Assembly: GCA_003557065.1 (NCBI GenBank)
Contig: PWPS01000048.1
Coordinates: forward strand, 1 to 18,083
Reading direction: 5' to 3'
Source of the DNA: Candidatus Nealsoniibacteriota bacterium
GTDB lineage: Bacteria > Patescibacteriota > Minisyncoccia > Minisyncoccales > PWPS01
DNA length: 18,083 bases
Below are positions 1-5,703 of this stretch, one piece after another. A model generated the notes under the pieces. That model was given only the letters and a program-made list of their open reading frames with translations, had not been told where the DNA came from and ran no database searches. A program made the translations under genes and the position numbers. Every line of letters begins with the position of its first letter. The stretch's first letter is position 1.

Positions 1-702
1 GGAAGATCGTCTTATCGTTTTTGCATCAAAATTAGCGGCCTCTAAAAGAACGAAGTTCGTATCCGCGCTAATTTCAGCACTCACTCCTCCTTTTATTCCC
101 GCTATAGCAAGCGGATTTTTATCAGAAATGATTAATTCCCCGTCAAGAATCAAATCATCGTTGTCGAGGGTCGTAATTTTTTCTCCCTTTTCCGCCTTTC
201 TCACTTCAATACATTTTCCTTTAATTCTGTCTCCGTCAAAAGCATGTAACGGTTGTCCGGTCTCAAGCATCACGTAATTGGTGATATCAACAATATTATT
301 TATCGACTGCAAACCACACACTTCAAGTCTTTTTTTAATAAAAGCAGGAGTCTCTTTTACCTTCACATTTTTTATTCCTCGTAAAGTATATCTAGGACAC
401 AGATCTTTTTCTTTCACATCAATCGAAACAAAATCGGAAAAATCGTCACTCTCATTCAATTTCTCTTCAGGAAAGATTAGATCCAAATCATATAGAGCAG
501 CTATCTCTCCGGCTATCCCGATATGGGAAAAGCAATCTGCAGCTCTATTGGGTAGAACATCTATATCAATAAGATAATCATCACCGTGCTTTTCGACTGC
601 TTCCACTTCAAAGAACCTCATCATCAACCTATCCGCAAGTTCATTGGGAGTAGGTAAATCTTCCTTAAAAAATGAATTAAGCCAGTTATAAGAAAATTTC
701 AT
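1..702 (-). CDS. pheT: Phenylalanyl-tRNA synthetase beta subunit, N-terminal part (runs off left edge)
   Basis: This is the first 234 codons of the PheRS beta chain, which pairs with PheS to charge tRNA-Phe. The start is the ATG at 702-700, three bases after the pheS stop, so the two genes are co-transcribed. The protein begins MKFSYNWL, as PheT does. The B3/B4 core is recognisable: a DVLPNRAADC stretch near residues 48-57, NNIVDITNYV followed by GQPLHAFD, then IAGIKGG and an LEAANFDAKTIR stretch near the edge. Residues ~30-40 (FFEVEAVEKHG) run almost directly into the DVLPNRA stretch. In typical bacterial PheT an EMAP-like tRNA-binding OB domain of roughly 110 residues lies between these two points, and it is missing here. 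No frameshift is visible, so this looks like a genuine short form. The C-terminal B5, FDX-ACB and other domains lie outside the window. Confidence 0.95.
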   Translation of the reverse strand, partial: MKFSYNWLNSFFKEDLPTPNELADRLMMRFFEVEAVEKHGDDYLIDIDVLPNRAADCFSHIGIAGEIAALYDLDLIFPEEKLNESDDFSDFVSIDVKEKDLCPRYTLRGIKNVKVKETPAFIKKRLEVCGLQSINNIVDITNYVMLETGQPLHAFDGDRIKGKCIEVRKAEKGEKITTLDNDDLILDGELIISDKNPLAIAGIKGGVSAEISADTNFVLLEAANFDAKTIRRSS

Positions 703-705
703 ATT

Positions 706-1764
706 TCAGTAAAATTGTTTCAAAAACCTCAAATCTCCACCGTAAAAAAGCCTAACATCATCAATTCCATATTTAATCATTGCCAATCTATCCACACCCA
801 TCCCGAAAGCAAAACCTTGCCATTTTTCAGAATCAAGTCCGGAATTTTTCATCACATTCGGGTGAACCATACCGGCACCTAAAACCTCGACCCATCCCGT
901 ATTGGAGCAAACCGAACAACCCTTTCCCGAGCAAACAGTACAACTCATGTCAACTTCAAAAGATGGCTCTGTAAAAGGGAAAAAAGACGGCCTTAGACGA
1001 ACTCCGACATCTCCCTTGAAAAATTGATTGATGAAGTCGGTTATTATCGCTTTAAAGTTAGCGACAGAGATTCCCTCATCCACCATCAAGCCCTCCAGTT
1101 GATAGAAGTTAATTTCATGGGTGGCGTCCGTCGTCTCGTTGCGATAAACCCTTCCGGGAACAATTATGCGTAAGGGAGGTTCATTTTCCTCCATATGTCT
1201 TATTTGAACCGGAGAAGTGTGAGTCCGCATCACTTTCCTTTCTTTTGAAGAAATGTTGTGCTTCTCACTTCCGGAAAAAGAAGATTGCTTTACAAAAAGA
1301 GTATCCTGCATCTCTCTTGCAGGATGCTCCTCCGGAAAATTAAGTGCATCAAAATTATACCAAACACTTTCCATATCCGGACCCTCGATTGCTGAGAATC
1401 CCATTTTTTCAAAAATTCGAATTAAGTCGCCTGATACCCTGGATAGAGGATGACGATTACCGAGAACGGGAACTTCGCCCGGTAGAGTCGGGTCAAAGCT
1501 GGACCCCTTCCCCTCTTCTTCCAGAATTTTTAATGCATTCTCCTTTTTTTTAACCCTTTCTTCAAGTATATCTCTTATTTCATTTACTTTTTTACCCAAT
1601 TCGGAACGCTCTTCCTCGGGTGCTTTTGCTACCAACTTAAAAAGTTCGGAAATTTTTCCTTTTTTTCCGAGGTAGTCTTTTTTTATCACTCTCAACTCGT
1701 CTATCGAATCAGATCCTTCAATACAGGAAAGAATTTCTTTTTTAACTTTTTCTAACTTTTCCAT
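706..1764 (-). CDS. pheS: Phenylalanyl-tRNA synthetase alpha subunit
   Basis: This is the catalytic alpha chain of class II PheRS, 352 residues and near the normal length. Residues 1-85 form the charged N-terminal coiled coil that contacts tRNA-Phe. The catalytic core follows, with HTSPVQIRHM at 182-191, motif 2 around 200-229 (VYRNETTDATHEINFYQLEG) and motif 3 around 318-333 (GFAFGMGVDRLAMIKYG). A cysteine cluster (C275, C278, C283, C286) precedes the GAGMVHPNV segment, as in many bacterial PheS proteins. The Ala of GAGM (residue 297) matches the small residue that shapes the Phe pocket. The ATG at 1764 has no Shine-Dalgarno sequence but lies six bases after a good -10 box, so translation is probably leaderless. 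pheT follows three bases downstream. Confidence 0.98.
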   Translation of the reverse strand: MEKLEKVKKEILSCIEGSDSIDELRVIKKDYLGKKGKISELFKLVAKAPEEERSELGKKVNEIRDILEERVKKKENALKILEEEGKGSSFDPTLPGEVPVLGNRHPLSRVSGDLIRIFEKMGFSAIEGPDMESVWYNFDALNFPEEHPAREMQDTLFVKQSSFSGSEKHNISSKERKVMRTHTSPVQIRHMEENEPPLRIIVPGRVYRNETTDATHEINFYQLEGLMVDEGISVANFKAIITDFINQFFKGDVGVRLRPSFFPFTEPSFEVDMSCTVCSGKGCSVCSNTGWVEVLGAGMVHPNVMKNSGLDSEKWQGFAFGMGVDRLAMIKYGIDDVRLFYGGDLRFLKQFY

Positions 1765-1770
1765 ACGTTC

Positions 1771-1799
1771 ATTTTATCTCAAATCCACGAAAAAATCAA
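1771..1799 (-). promoter_or_regulatory. Promoter of pheST, apparently leaderless
   Basis: Read on the minus strand, TTGATT (1799-1794) is followed by a 17-base spacer and TAAAAT (1776-1771). Only six bases separate the -10 box from the pheS ATG at 1764. A start site six or seven bases after the -10 would fall on or next to the A of ATG. The promoter follows the tRNA terminator, so pheST should be an independent unit. Confidence 0.7.
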
Positions 1800-1884
1800 A
1801 CAATTTCCCAATTAAATAATCTTTAACTCATCCATAGGAAGTTAACTGGAGACACCTCTTGAGGAGTCATCGGTCTCAATAATC

Positions 1885-1910
1885 AAAAATCCACCTTTCG
1901 GTGGCTTTTT
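1885..1910 (-). terminator. Intrinsic terminator of the tRNA operon
   Basis: On the minus strand, CCACC-GAAA-GGTGG forms a five-pair stem with a GNRA tetraloop (stem arms 1900-1904 and 1891-1895), followed by A and TTTTT (1889-1885). It starts 14 bases after the tRNA-Asp 3' end and ends the three-tRNA transcript. T-rich sequence on the other flank could let it work in both directions, but no plus-strand gene needs it. Confidence 0.85.
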
Positions 1911-1917
1911 AACGGTG

Positions 1918-1991
1918 CGGGGACGACCGGACTTGAACCGGCAACCTCCACTGTGACAGAGTGGCGATCTAACCAATTGATCTACGCCCCC
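1918..1991 (-). tRNA. tRNA-Asp (GTC)
   Basis: A complete 74-base cloverleaf. The acceptor GGGGGCG pairs with CGTCCCC with one G-U pair. The D stem is GATC/GATC, and the anticodon stem CCACT/AGTGG closes the loop CTGTCAC with anticodon GTC and U33. The T arm is GCCGG-TTCAAGT-CCGGT. The discriminator base is G73, the expected AspRS identity base. The next bases are CACC, so the 3' CCA is not encoded and must be added by a CCA-adding enzyme. It is the last tRNA before the terminator. Confidence 0.96.
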
Positions 1992-2003
1992 ATTTACAGG
2001 GTG

Positions 2004-2077
2004 TGCCAGGGGTGGGACTTGAACCCACGACCTACGGCTTATGAGTCCGTCGCTCTGACCACCTGAGCTACCCTGGC
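2004..2077 (-). tRNA. tRNA with CAT anticodon (elongator Met or Ile2)
   Basis: A 74-base cloverleaf with acceptor GCCAGGG/CCCTGGC, D stem GCTC/GAGC, loop CTCATAA (anticodon CAT, U33 present), variable loop AGGTC and T arm GTGGG-TTCAAGT-CCCAC. The G1-C72 pair excludes an initiator. The anticodon stem ACGGA/GCCGT has an A31-G39 mismatch next to the loop. From the gene alone I cannot tell elongator Met from the Ile2 species whose C34 is converted to lysidine by TilS. CCA is not encoded. Confidence 0.93.
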
Positions 2078-2087
2078 AGAAAAAATG

Positions 2088-2158
2088 TTGCGGGGCCAGG
2101 ATTCGAACCTGGACCTCGAGGTTATGGGCCTCGCATGGTACCATTCCACCACCCCGCG
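2088..2158 (-). tRNA. Initiator tRNA-fMet (CAT), with C33 in the anticodon loop
   Basis: A 71-base cloverleaf. Taking C at 2158 as position 1, CGCGGGG faces CCCCGCA, giving the C1-A72 mismatch that is the hallmark of bacterial initiators. The D arm is GTGG-AATGGTA-CCAT, the anticodon stem CGAGG/CCTCG, the variable loop AGGT and the T arm CCAGG-TTCGAAT-CCTGG; the discriminator is A73. Three things are atypical. The loop reads CCCATAA, so position 33 is C rather than the nearly universal U. The 29-31/39-41 pairs are A-U, G-C, G-C instead of three G-C pairs. Pair 11-24 is U-A rather than the usual purine-pyrimidine. CCA is not encoded. It is first in the tRNA operon. Confidence 0.88.
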
Positions 2159-2177
2159 ATATAAAAGACTGTTACCC

Positions 2178-2205
2178 ATTGTAATACAAATCAGAAAAAA
2201 ATCAA
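2178..2205 (-). promoter_or_regulatory. Promoter of the tRNA operon
   Basis: Minus-strand TTGATT (2205-2200), a 16-base spacer and TACAAT (2183-2178) make a good sigma70-type promoter. The expected start near 2171 is about 13 bases before tRNA-fMet. The -35 box begins just after the stop codon of the upstream gene, so the tRNAs have their own promoter. Confidence 0.7.
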
Positions 2206-2208
2206 GAG

Positions 2209-2733
2209 TTACAGAAGCTGAAGATCCGAGAGAGATTTTTCAAAGACATCCATTATTTCTTTGGCATCATCCTGGGAGAGTTCATAATTGGGATCATAAA
2301 TCAAATCTCTTCTTGTTTTGTGAGCCCTCAGAAGATCTTCTTTATTCGGAATTATATCCGTACTCACATCCTCCAGAGACTCTTCCAAGGTATCCCCCTT
2401 ATATCCCATTTCATTAAGGACACTGCAAACCATCTCATCAGTCTCAATTATTGCCAATTTTCTTTCGGAAGGATTTTCATCTTCTGATCTCTTCCTCAAA
2501 ACTCCCCAATCTTTCGGAATTTTTATCTCTTTATAAGGAGAAGCCTTGGTAAATTCCAAAATATCCTTAAAATACATCTCTTCCAAACGATTTGAAGCAG
2601 CTATAAAATATACAACCGAACCGATCAAAACAGCGGAAACCCCCATAAAGAAATACCTTGTGTAGTCGATTATTCTGACTATTTCAGGGGGAAAAAGATG
2701 CGGATCGATTATATATCTTATTATATCCTCCAT
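2209..2733 (-). CDS. Small membrane-anchored protein with a HEPN-like C-terminal domain
   Basis: A 174-residue protein of unknown function. One hydrophobic segment at about residues 28-46 anchors it; the remainder is charged and probably cytoplasmic. The segment KLAIIETDEMV...EMGYKGDTLEESL, followed by AHKTRRDLIYDPNYELSQDD and a closing helix (AKEIMDVFEKSLSDL), matches from memory a family common in Patescibacteria. In its usual form this region reads like HK-x-RN-x-IAHEP-x-F, an R-x4-H motif typical of HEPN folds. Here the histidine position is Tyr (RRDLIY), so a HEPN ribonuclease site would be broken. It starts two bases after the gatA stop and is probably the last protein of that transcript. 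The family assignment is recall, not a search; the function is unknown. Confidence 0.8.
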   Translation of the reverse strand: MEDIIRYIIDPHLFPPEIVRIIDYTRYFFMGVSAVLIGSVVYFIAASNRLEEMYFKDILEFTKASPYKEIKIPKDWGVLRKRSEDENPSERKLAIIETDEMVCSVLNEMGYKGDTLEESLEDVSTDIIPNKEDLLRAHKTRRDLIYDPNYELSQDDAKEIMDVFEKSLSDLQLL

Positions 2734-2735
2734 AT

Positions 2736-4151
2736 TTAAATTATCTTTTCAATTTCTTCCGCTATGGTTAGAAGATTCTCATCTTCAAATCTTTCACCCA
2801 TAACTTGCAAACCAACCGGCAATCCCTCGTTTTTACAAGGAATCGAAATGGCAGGCAATCCGGCTAAATTTGCCGGAACGGTTAGCATGTCCGCCAAATA
2901 CATAGCCAAAGGATCTTCTATTTTTTCGCCTATATTGAACGGTAGTATGGGACTGGTCGGAGTTACTATGGCATCAACTTTTTCAAAGACTTCTTCAAAA
3001 TCTCTTCTTATTAACTCTCTCACTTTTTCCGCCCGCATATAGTAAGCTTCATAGTAACCGCTGGAGAGAGCGAAAGTTCCTAGTATTATTCTTCTTTTTA
3101 CCTCATCGCCAAAAAGCCCTCTATTCTTCAAATAAGTTTCCTCTATACTTTCGGCTTCGGGTCTCTCAACTTCAAGACCATATCTTATTCCATCATAACG
3201 AGCCATGTTTGCCGAAACTTCACAAGACATAATAATTTGATAACAAGCCAATGCATATTCGGTATGGGGCAAGCTGACTTTTTCAACTTCGATTCCTTTC
3301 TTTTCAATTTTTCGGATTACCTTTCTAACCTCACTTACAACCTCGTCTTCAACACCCTCAACAAAATACTCCTTGGGAATTCCCAGCCTAAATGACTTCT
3401 TTTTACTTTCTTTTTCTTCTATTTCCAAGGATGTTGCATCCTTGGGGTCACTCCCTTTAATCACATCAAAAACAACTCTCGCATCCTTAACCGAACGGGC
3501 AAATGGACCTATTTGATCCAGCGATGAAGACATTGCCATGAGTCCGTGTCTTGAAACCCTGCCATAACTGGGTTTGAAACCGACCACTCCACAGAAGCTG
3601 GCAGGTTGTCTGATCGATCCACCCGTATCGGATCCTAAAGCAACAGGAACCATGCCCGCCGCCACAGCCGCAGCCGGACCTCCTGAAGATCCACCGGGAA
3701 CCTTGCTGAGATCAAGCGGATTCTTTGTCGGAAAAAAGGCGGAGTTTTCAGTCGATCCTCCCATTGCGAACTCGTCCATATTTCCCTTACCCACCACTAT
3801 CGCTCCGGCTTTTTCCATTTTTTTAATAACCGTAGCATTATAGGGTGCACGAAAATACTCCAATATCCTTGATGCAGCCGTGGTTTTGGTGTCTTTTATC
3901 AGTATATTATCCTTGACTACCACGGGTACACCCGCCATAGAAGGGTAGTTCTTCAATTTATCGATCTCTTTCGCTCTACGGATAGCCTCATCCTCGGTAA
4001 GACTAATGAAGGCGGACACCTTTCTATCTTCCGATTTTATTTTCTTATAGGTCTCTACAATAAGCTCATTCGCACTAAAAAAACCTTGCCCGATTCCGGA
4101 TTTAATCTCTTCTATTCCTAATTTCTCAACTTCCAGTTTTTCTAAATTCAT
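2736..4151 (-). CDS. gatA: Aspartyl/glutamyl-tRNA amidotransferase subunit A
   Basis: GatA is the glutaminase subunit of GatCAB. It releases ammonia from glutamine for conversion of Glu-tRNA-Gln and/or Asp-tRNA-Asn to the amidated form. The protein has 471 residues, close to normal. The amidase-signature triad is intact: Lys80 in VVVKDN, Ser155 in PGGSSGGPAAA, and Ser179 in GSDTGGSIRQPA. The ATG at 4151 has no Shine-Dalgarno sequence. A TAAGAT box lies six bases upstream, so a weak separate promoter is possible. gatC lies upstream across a 163-base spacer, unusually wide for this window. gatB is not in the window and must be elsewhere for the enzyme to work. The HEPN-like gene follows two bases later. 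Confidence 0.97.
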   Translation of the reverse strand: MNLEKLEVEKLGIEEIKSGIGQGFFSANELIVETYKKIKSEDRKVSAFISLTEDEAIRRAKEIDKLKNYPSMAGVPVVVKDNILIKDTKTTAASRILEYFRAPYNATVIKKMEKAGAIVVGKGNMDEFAMGGSTENSAFFPTKNPLDLSKVPGGSSGGPAAAVAAGMVPVALGSDTGGSIRQPASFCGVVGFKPSYGRVSRHGLMAMSSSLDQIGPFARSVKDARVVFDVIKGSDPKDATSLEIEEKESKKKSFRLGIPKEYFVEGVEDEVVSEVRKVIRKIEKKGIEVEKVSLPHTEYALACYQIIMSCEVSANMARYDGIRYGLEVERPEAESIEETYLKNRGLFGDEVKRRIILGTFALSSGYYEAYYMRAEKVRELIRRDFEEVFEKVDAIVTPTSPILPFNIGEKIEDPLAMYLADMLTVPANLAGLPAISIPCKNEGLPVGLQVMGERFEDENLLTIAEEIEKII

Positions 4152-4157
4152 GAAATT

Positions 4158-4185
4158 ATCTTAGTTCACAATTCTTGATTTATAA
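4158..4185 (-). promoter_or_regulatory. Possible weak promoter of gatA
   Basis: Minus-strand TAAGAT (4163-4158) lies six bases before the gatA ATG, the same spacing as at pheS. The best -35 match, TTATAA (4185-4180) at 16 bases, is poor. It would give a leaderless gatA mRNA if used. AT-rich sequence makes chance matches common. Confidence 0.3.
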
Positions 4186-4204
4186 TTAAGGTGGGGAAAC
4201 GACT

Positions 4205-4240
4205 TTATCTCATCGATCCGAAACATCAGAAAAGAGATAA
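4205..4240 (-). repeat. Inverted repeat in the gatC-gatA spacer
   Basis: A perfect seven-base inverted repeat, TTATCTC (4240-4234) and GAGATAA (4211-4205) on the minus strand, is separated by 22 bases. It lies in the 163-base spacer (4152-4314), where I see no convincing gene; a 20-codon GTG-started frame is the best candidate. It could form an mRNA stem or be chance. No T-run follows, so it is not a terminator. Confidence 0.3.
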
Positions 4241-4314
4241 CCTATCCCATATCCGGAAATCATTTCTATTTTCCAAAAACTTTTTCACTCTAAAAATAAC
4301 TCCCTTAGAATTAA

Positions 4315-4593
4315 TTAAATTGATTCAACTCGAAAATAGCTATCTTTATTTTTTCCCATCGCGCGCATCTTTTCTTTGGTCACCTCGTCCACATCCTCGA
4401 CCCTATCTTCACGAACGCGATTAAATATGGGAGAGATCGATTTGAAGTCAACTCCCGAAACATCAACCTCTTTTAATTTGTCGACGTAATTTAAAACTTT
4501 TGAAAGGTCGTCTTTCATTTTATCCTTTGTCTTTTCATCCATCTCCACTCTTGCCAAGTCAGCTATTTTTTCAATTGTTTCTTTTTTAAACAT
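4315..4593 (-). CDS. gatC: Aspartyl/glutamyl-tRNA amidotransferase subunit C
   Basis: GatC is the small subunit that wraps around and stabilises the GatA-GatB interface. The 92-residue protein shows the family pattern: an N-terminal IEKIADLARVEM segment (helix usually LA-R-L), a middle LSKVLNYVDKLKEVDVSGV, then a Pro-containing tail ending NRVREDRVEDVDE, where the family usually has LREDEV. The length is normal. It lies 57 bases downstream of mreB1 and 163 bases upstream of gatA. I found no strong promoter in the 57-base gap, so it may belong to the murA-mreB1 transcript. No Shine-Dalgarno sequence precedes the ATG at 4593. Confidence 0.93.
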   Translation of the reverse strand: MFKKETIEKIADLARVEMDEKTKDKMKDDLSKVLNYVDKLKEVDVSGVDFKSISPIFNRVREDRVEDVDEVTKEKMRAMGKNKDSYFRVESI

Positions 4594-4650
4594 AAAGCTT
4601 TGGTTCTAAAATTAAATCAAACCCGATTTATCTTAAAGATATCGATATAT

Positions 4651-5703
4651 TTATCTGGGCGGCTCCAGATCCTCAACCTCCAAAAGAACATCCGAAAGTT
4701 CCGTTATATGCTCAAGAGCAAATCCGGCTCCCCTGGCAACAGCAGTCAAAGGATCATCACCTATCTTGGTTTTTATCTTGGTCTCTTCCGTTATTAACTC
4801 ATCAAGTCCTCTTAGAAGACCTCCTCCACCCAAGAGATAAATTCCTTCACTCATAATGTCAGCCAAAAGTTCAGGCGGAGTGGCTTCAACCGTGTTTTTT
4901 ACCGTCTCCACAATTTCCCCAACGGATTTTTCCAGAGCTTTTCTTATGTCTTCATCCGTAACCAAAACTTCTTCCGGCAATCCGGTCACCAAATTTCTTC
5001 CCCTCATTGTCGTTTCAATTCTTTGGTCGAGAGGATAAGCCGAACCAACATTTATCTTTATATTTTCAGCGGTTCTCTCTCCGATTAATAGCTTATATTC
5101 TTGTTGGGCAAAATTTATTATGTCCTGATTGAGCTTATCCCCGGCCACCCTCAAACTTTCTGAGATAACAACTCCTCCGAGTGATATGACTGCCACTTCA
5201 GTCGTTCCACCACCTATATCAATAATAAAATTACCACCCGGCTCCTGAATGGGTAGTCTGGCACCTATTGCAGCAGCCATCGGCTCTTCAATTAGAAAAA
5301 CCTCTCCGGCTCCCGCATTTTTCCCGGCATCTCGAACCGCTTTTTTTTCAACTTCCGTCACCCCACAAGGGATACCTACGACCAATCTCGGTCTGGGTCG
5401 CAGAGGAAATCCTCCACGACAAACCTTTTCAATAAAATATCTGAGCATTTGTTCAGTAACATCAAAATCGGAAACAACACCGGAGACCAAGGGTCTCGTT
5501 GCAACAATGTGAGCCGGAGTCTTTCCTACCATCCTTTTCGCCTCTTCCCCGATTGCTAGGATTTTTCCGGTCTTTTTATTAACCGCAACAACCGACGGTT
5601 CAGAAATTACAATACCTTTATCTTTCACGTAAACCAACGAGTTGGCGGTTCCCAAATCTATCCCTATATCAATAGCAAATTTTTCCTTCAGTTTTTTAAA
5701 CAT
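4651..5703 (-). CDS. mreB: Rod-shape-determining protein MreB (copy 1, with N-terminal membrane-binding segment)
   Basis: MreB is a bacterial actin that forms membrane-associated filaments guiding cell-wall synthesis. The 350-residue protein has the actin-fold nucleotide motifs: phosphate 1 IGIDLGTANS (~13-22), phosphate 2 IIDIGGGTTEVAVISLGG (~160-177), and the adenosine-side LLGGGGLLRGL. It begins MFKKLKEKF, a short basic amphipathic stretch like the N-terminal membrane-binding helix of E. coli MreB. The second copy in this window lacks that stretch. The C terminus is acidic (LSDVLLEVEDLEPP). The start overlaps the end of proS by eight bases (ATG inside its last codons), implying translational coupling. 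It is not next to mreC or mreD. Confidence 0.96.
   Translation of the reverse strand: MFKKLKEKFAIDIGIDLGTANSLVYVKDKGIVISEPSVVAVNKKTGKILAIGEEAKRMVGKTPAHIVATRPLVSGVVSDFDVTEQMLRYFIEKVCRGGFPLRPRPRLVVGIPCGVTEVEKKAVRDAGKNAGAGEVFLIEEPMAAAIGARLPIQEPGGNFIIDIGGGTTEVAVISLGGVVISESLRVAGDKLNQDIINFAQQEYKLLIGERTAENIKINVGSAYPLDQRIETTMRGRNLVTGLPEEVLVTDEDIRKALEKSVGEIVETVKNTVEATPPELLADIMSEGIYLLGGGGLLRGLDELITEETKIKTKIGDDPLTAVARGAGFALEHITELSDVLLEVEDLEPPR

Noticed and set aside
2004..2077. Reading this CAU tRNA as a second initiator
   Set aside because: It has a G1-C72 pair and lacks the initiator C1-A72 mismatch.
1842..2144. A 100-codon minus-strand open frame
   Set aside because: It runs through the tRNA-Asp and CAU tRNA genes, part of tRNA-fMet and the terminator; the frame is a by-product of the tRNA sequences.
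2085..2417. A 110-codon plus-strand open frame
   Set aside because: It lies antisense to tRNA-fMet, its promoter and the end of the HEPN-like gene; no family resemblance or promoter.
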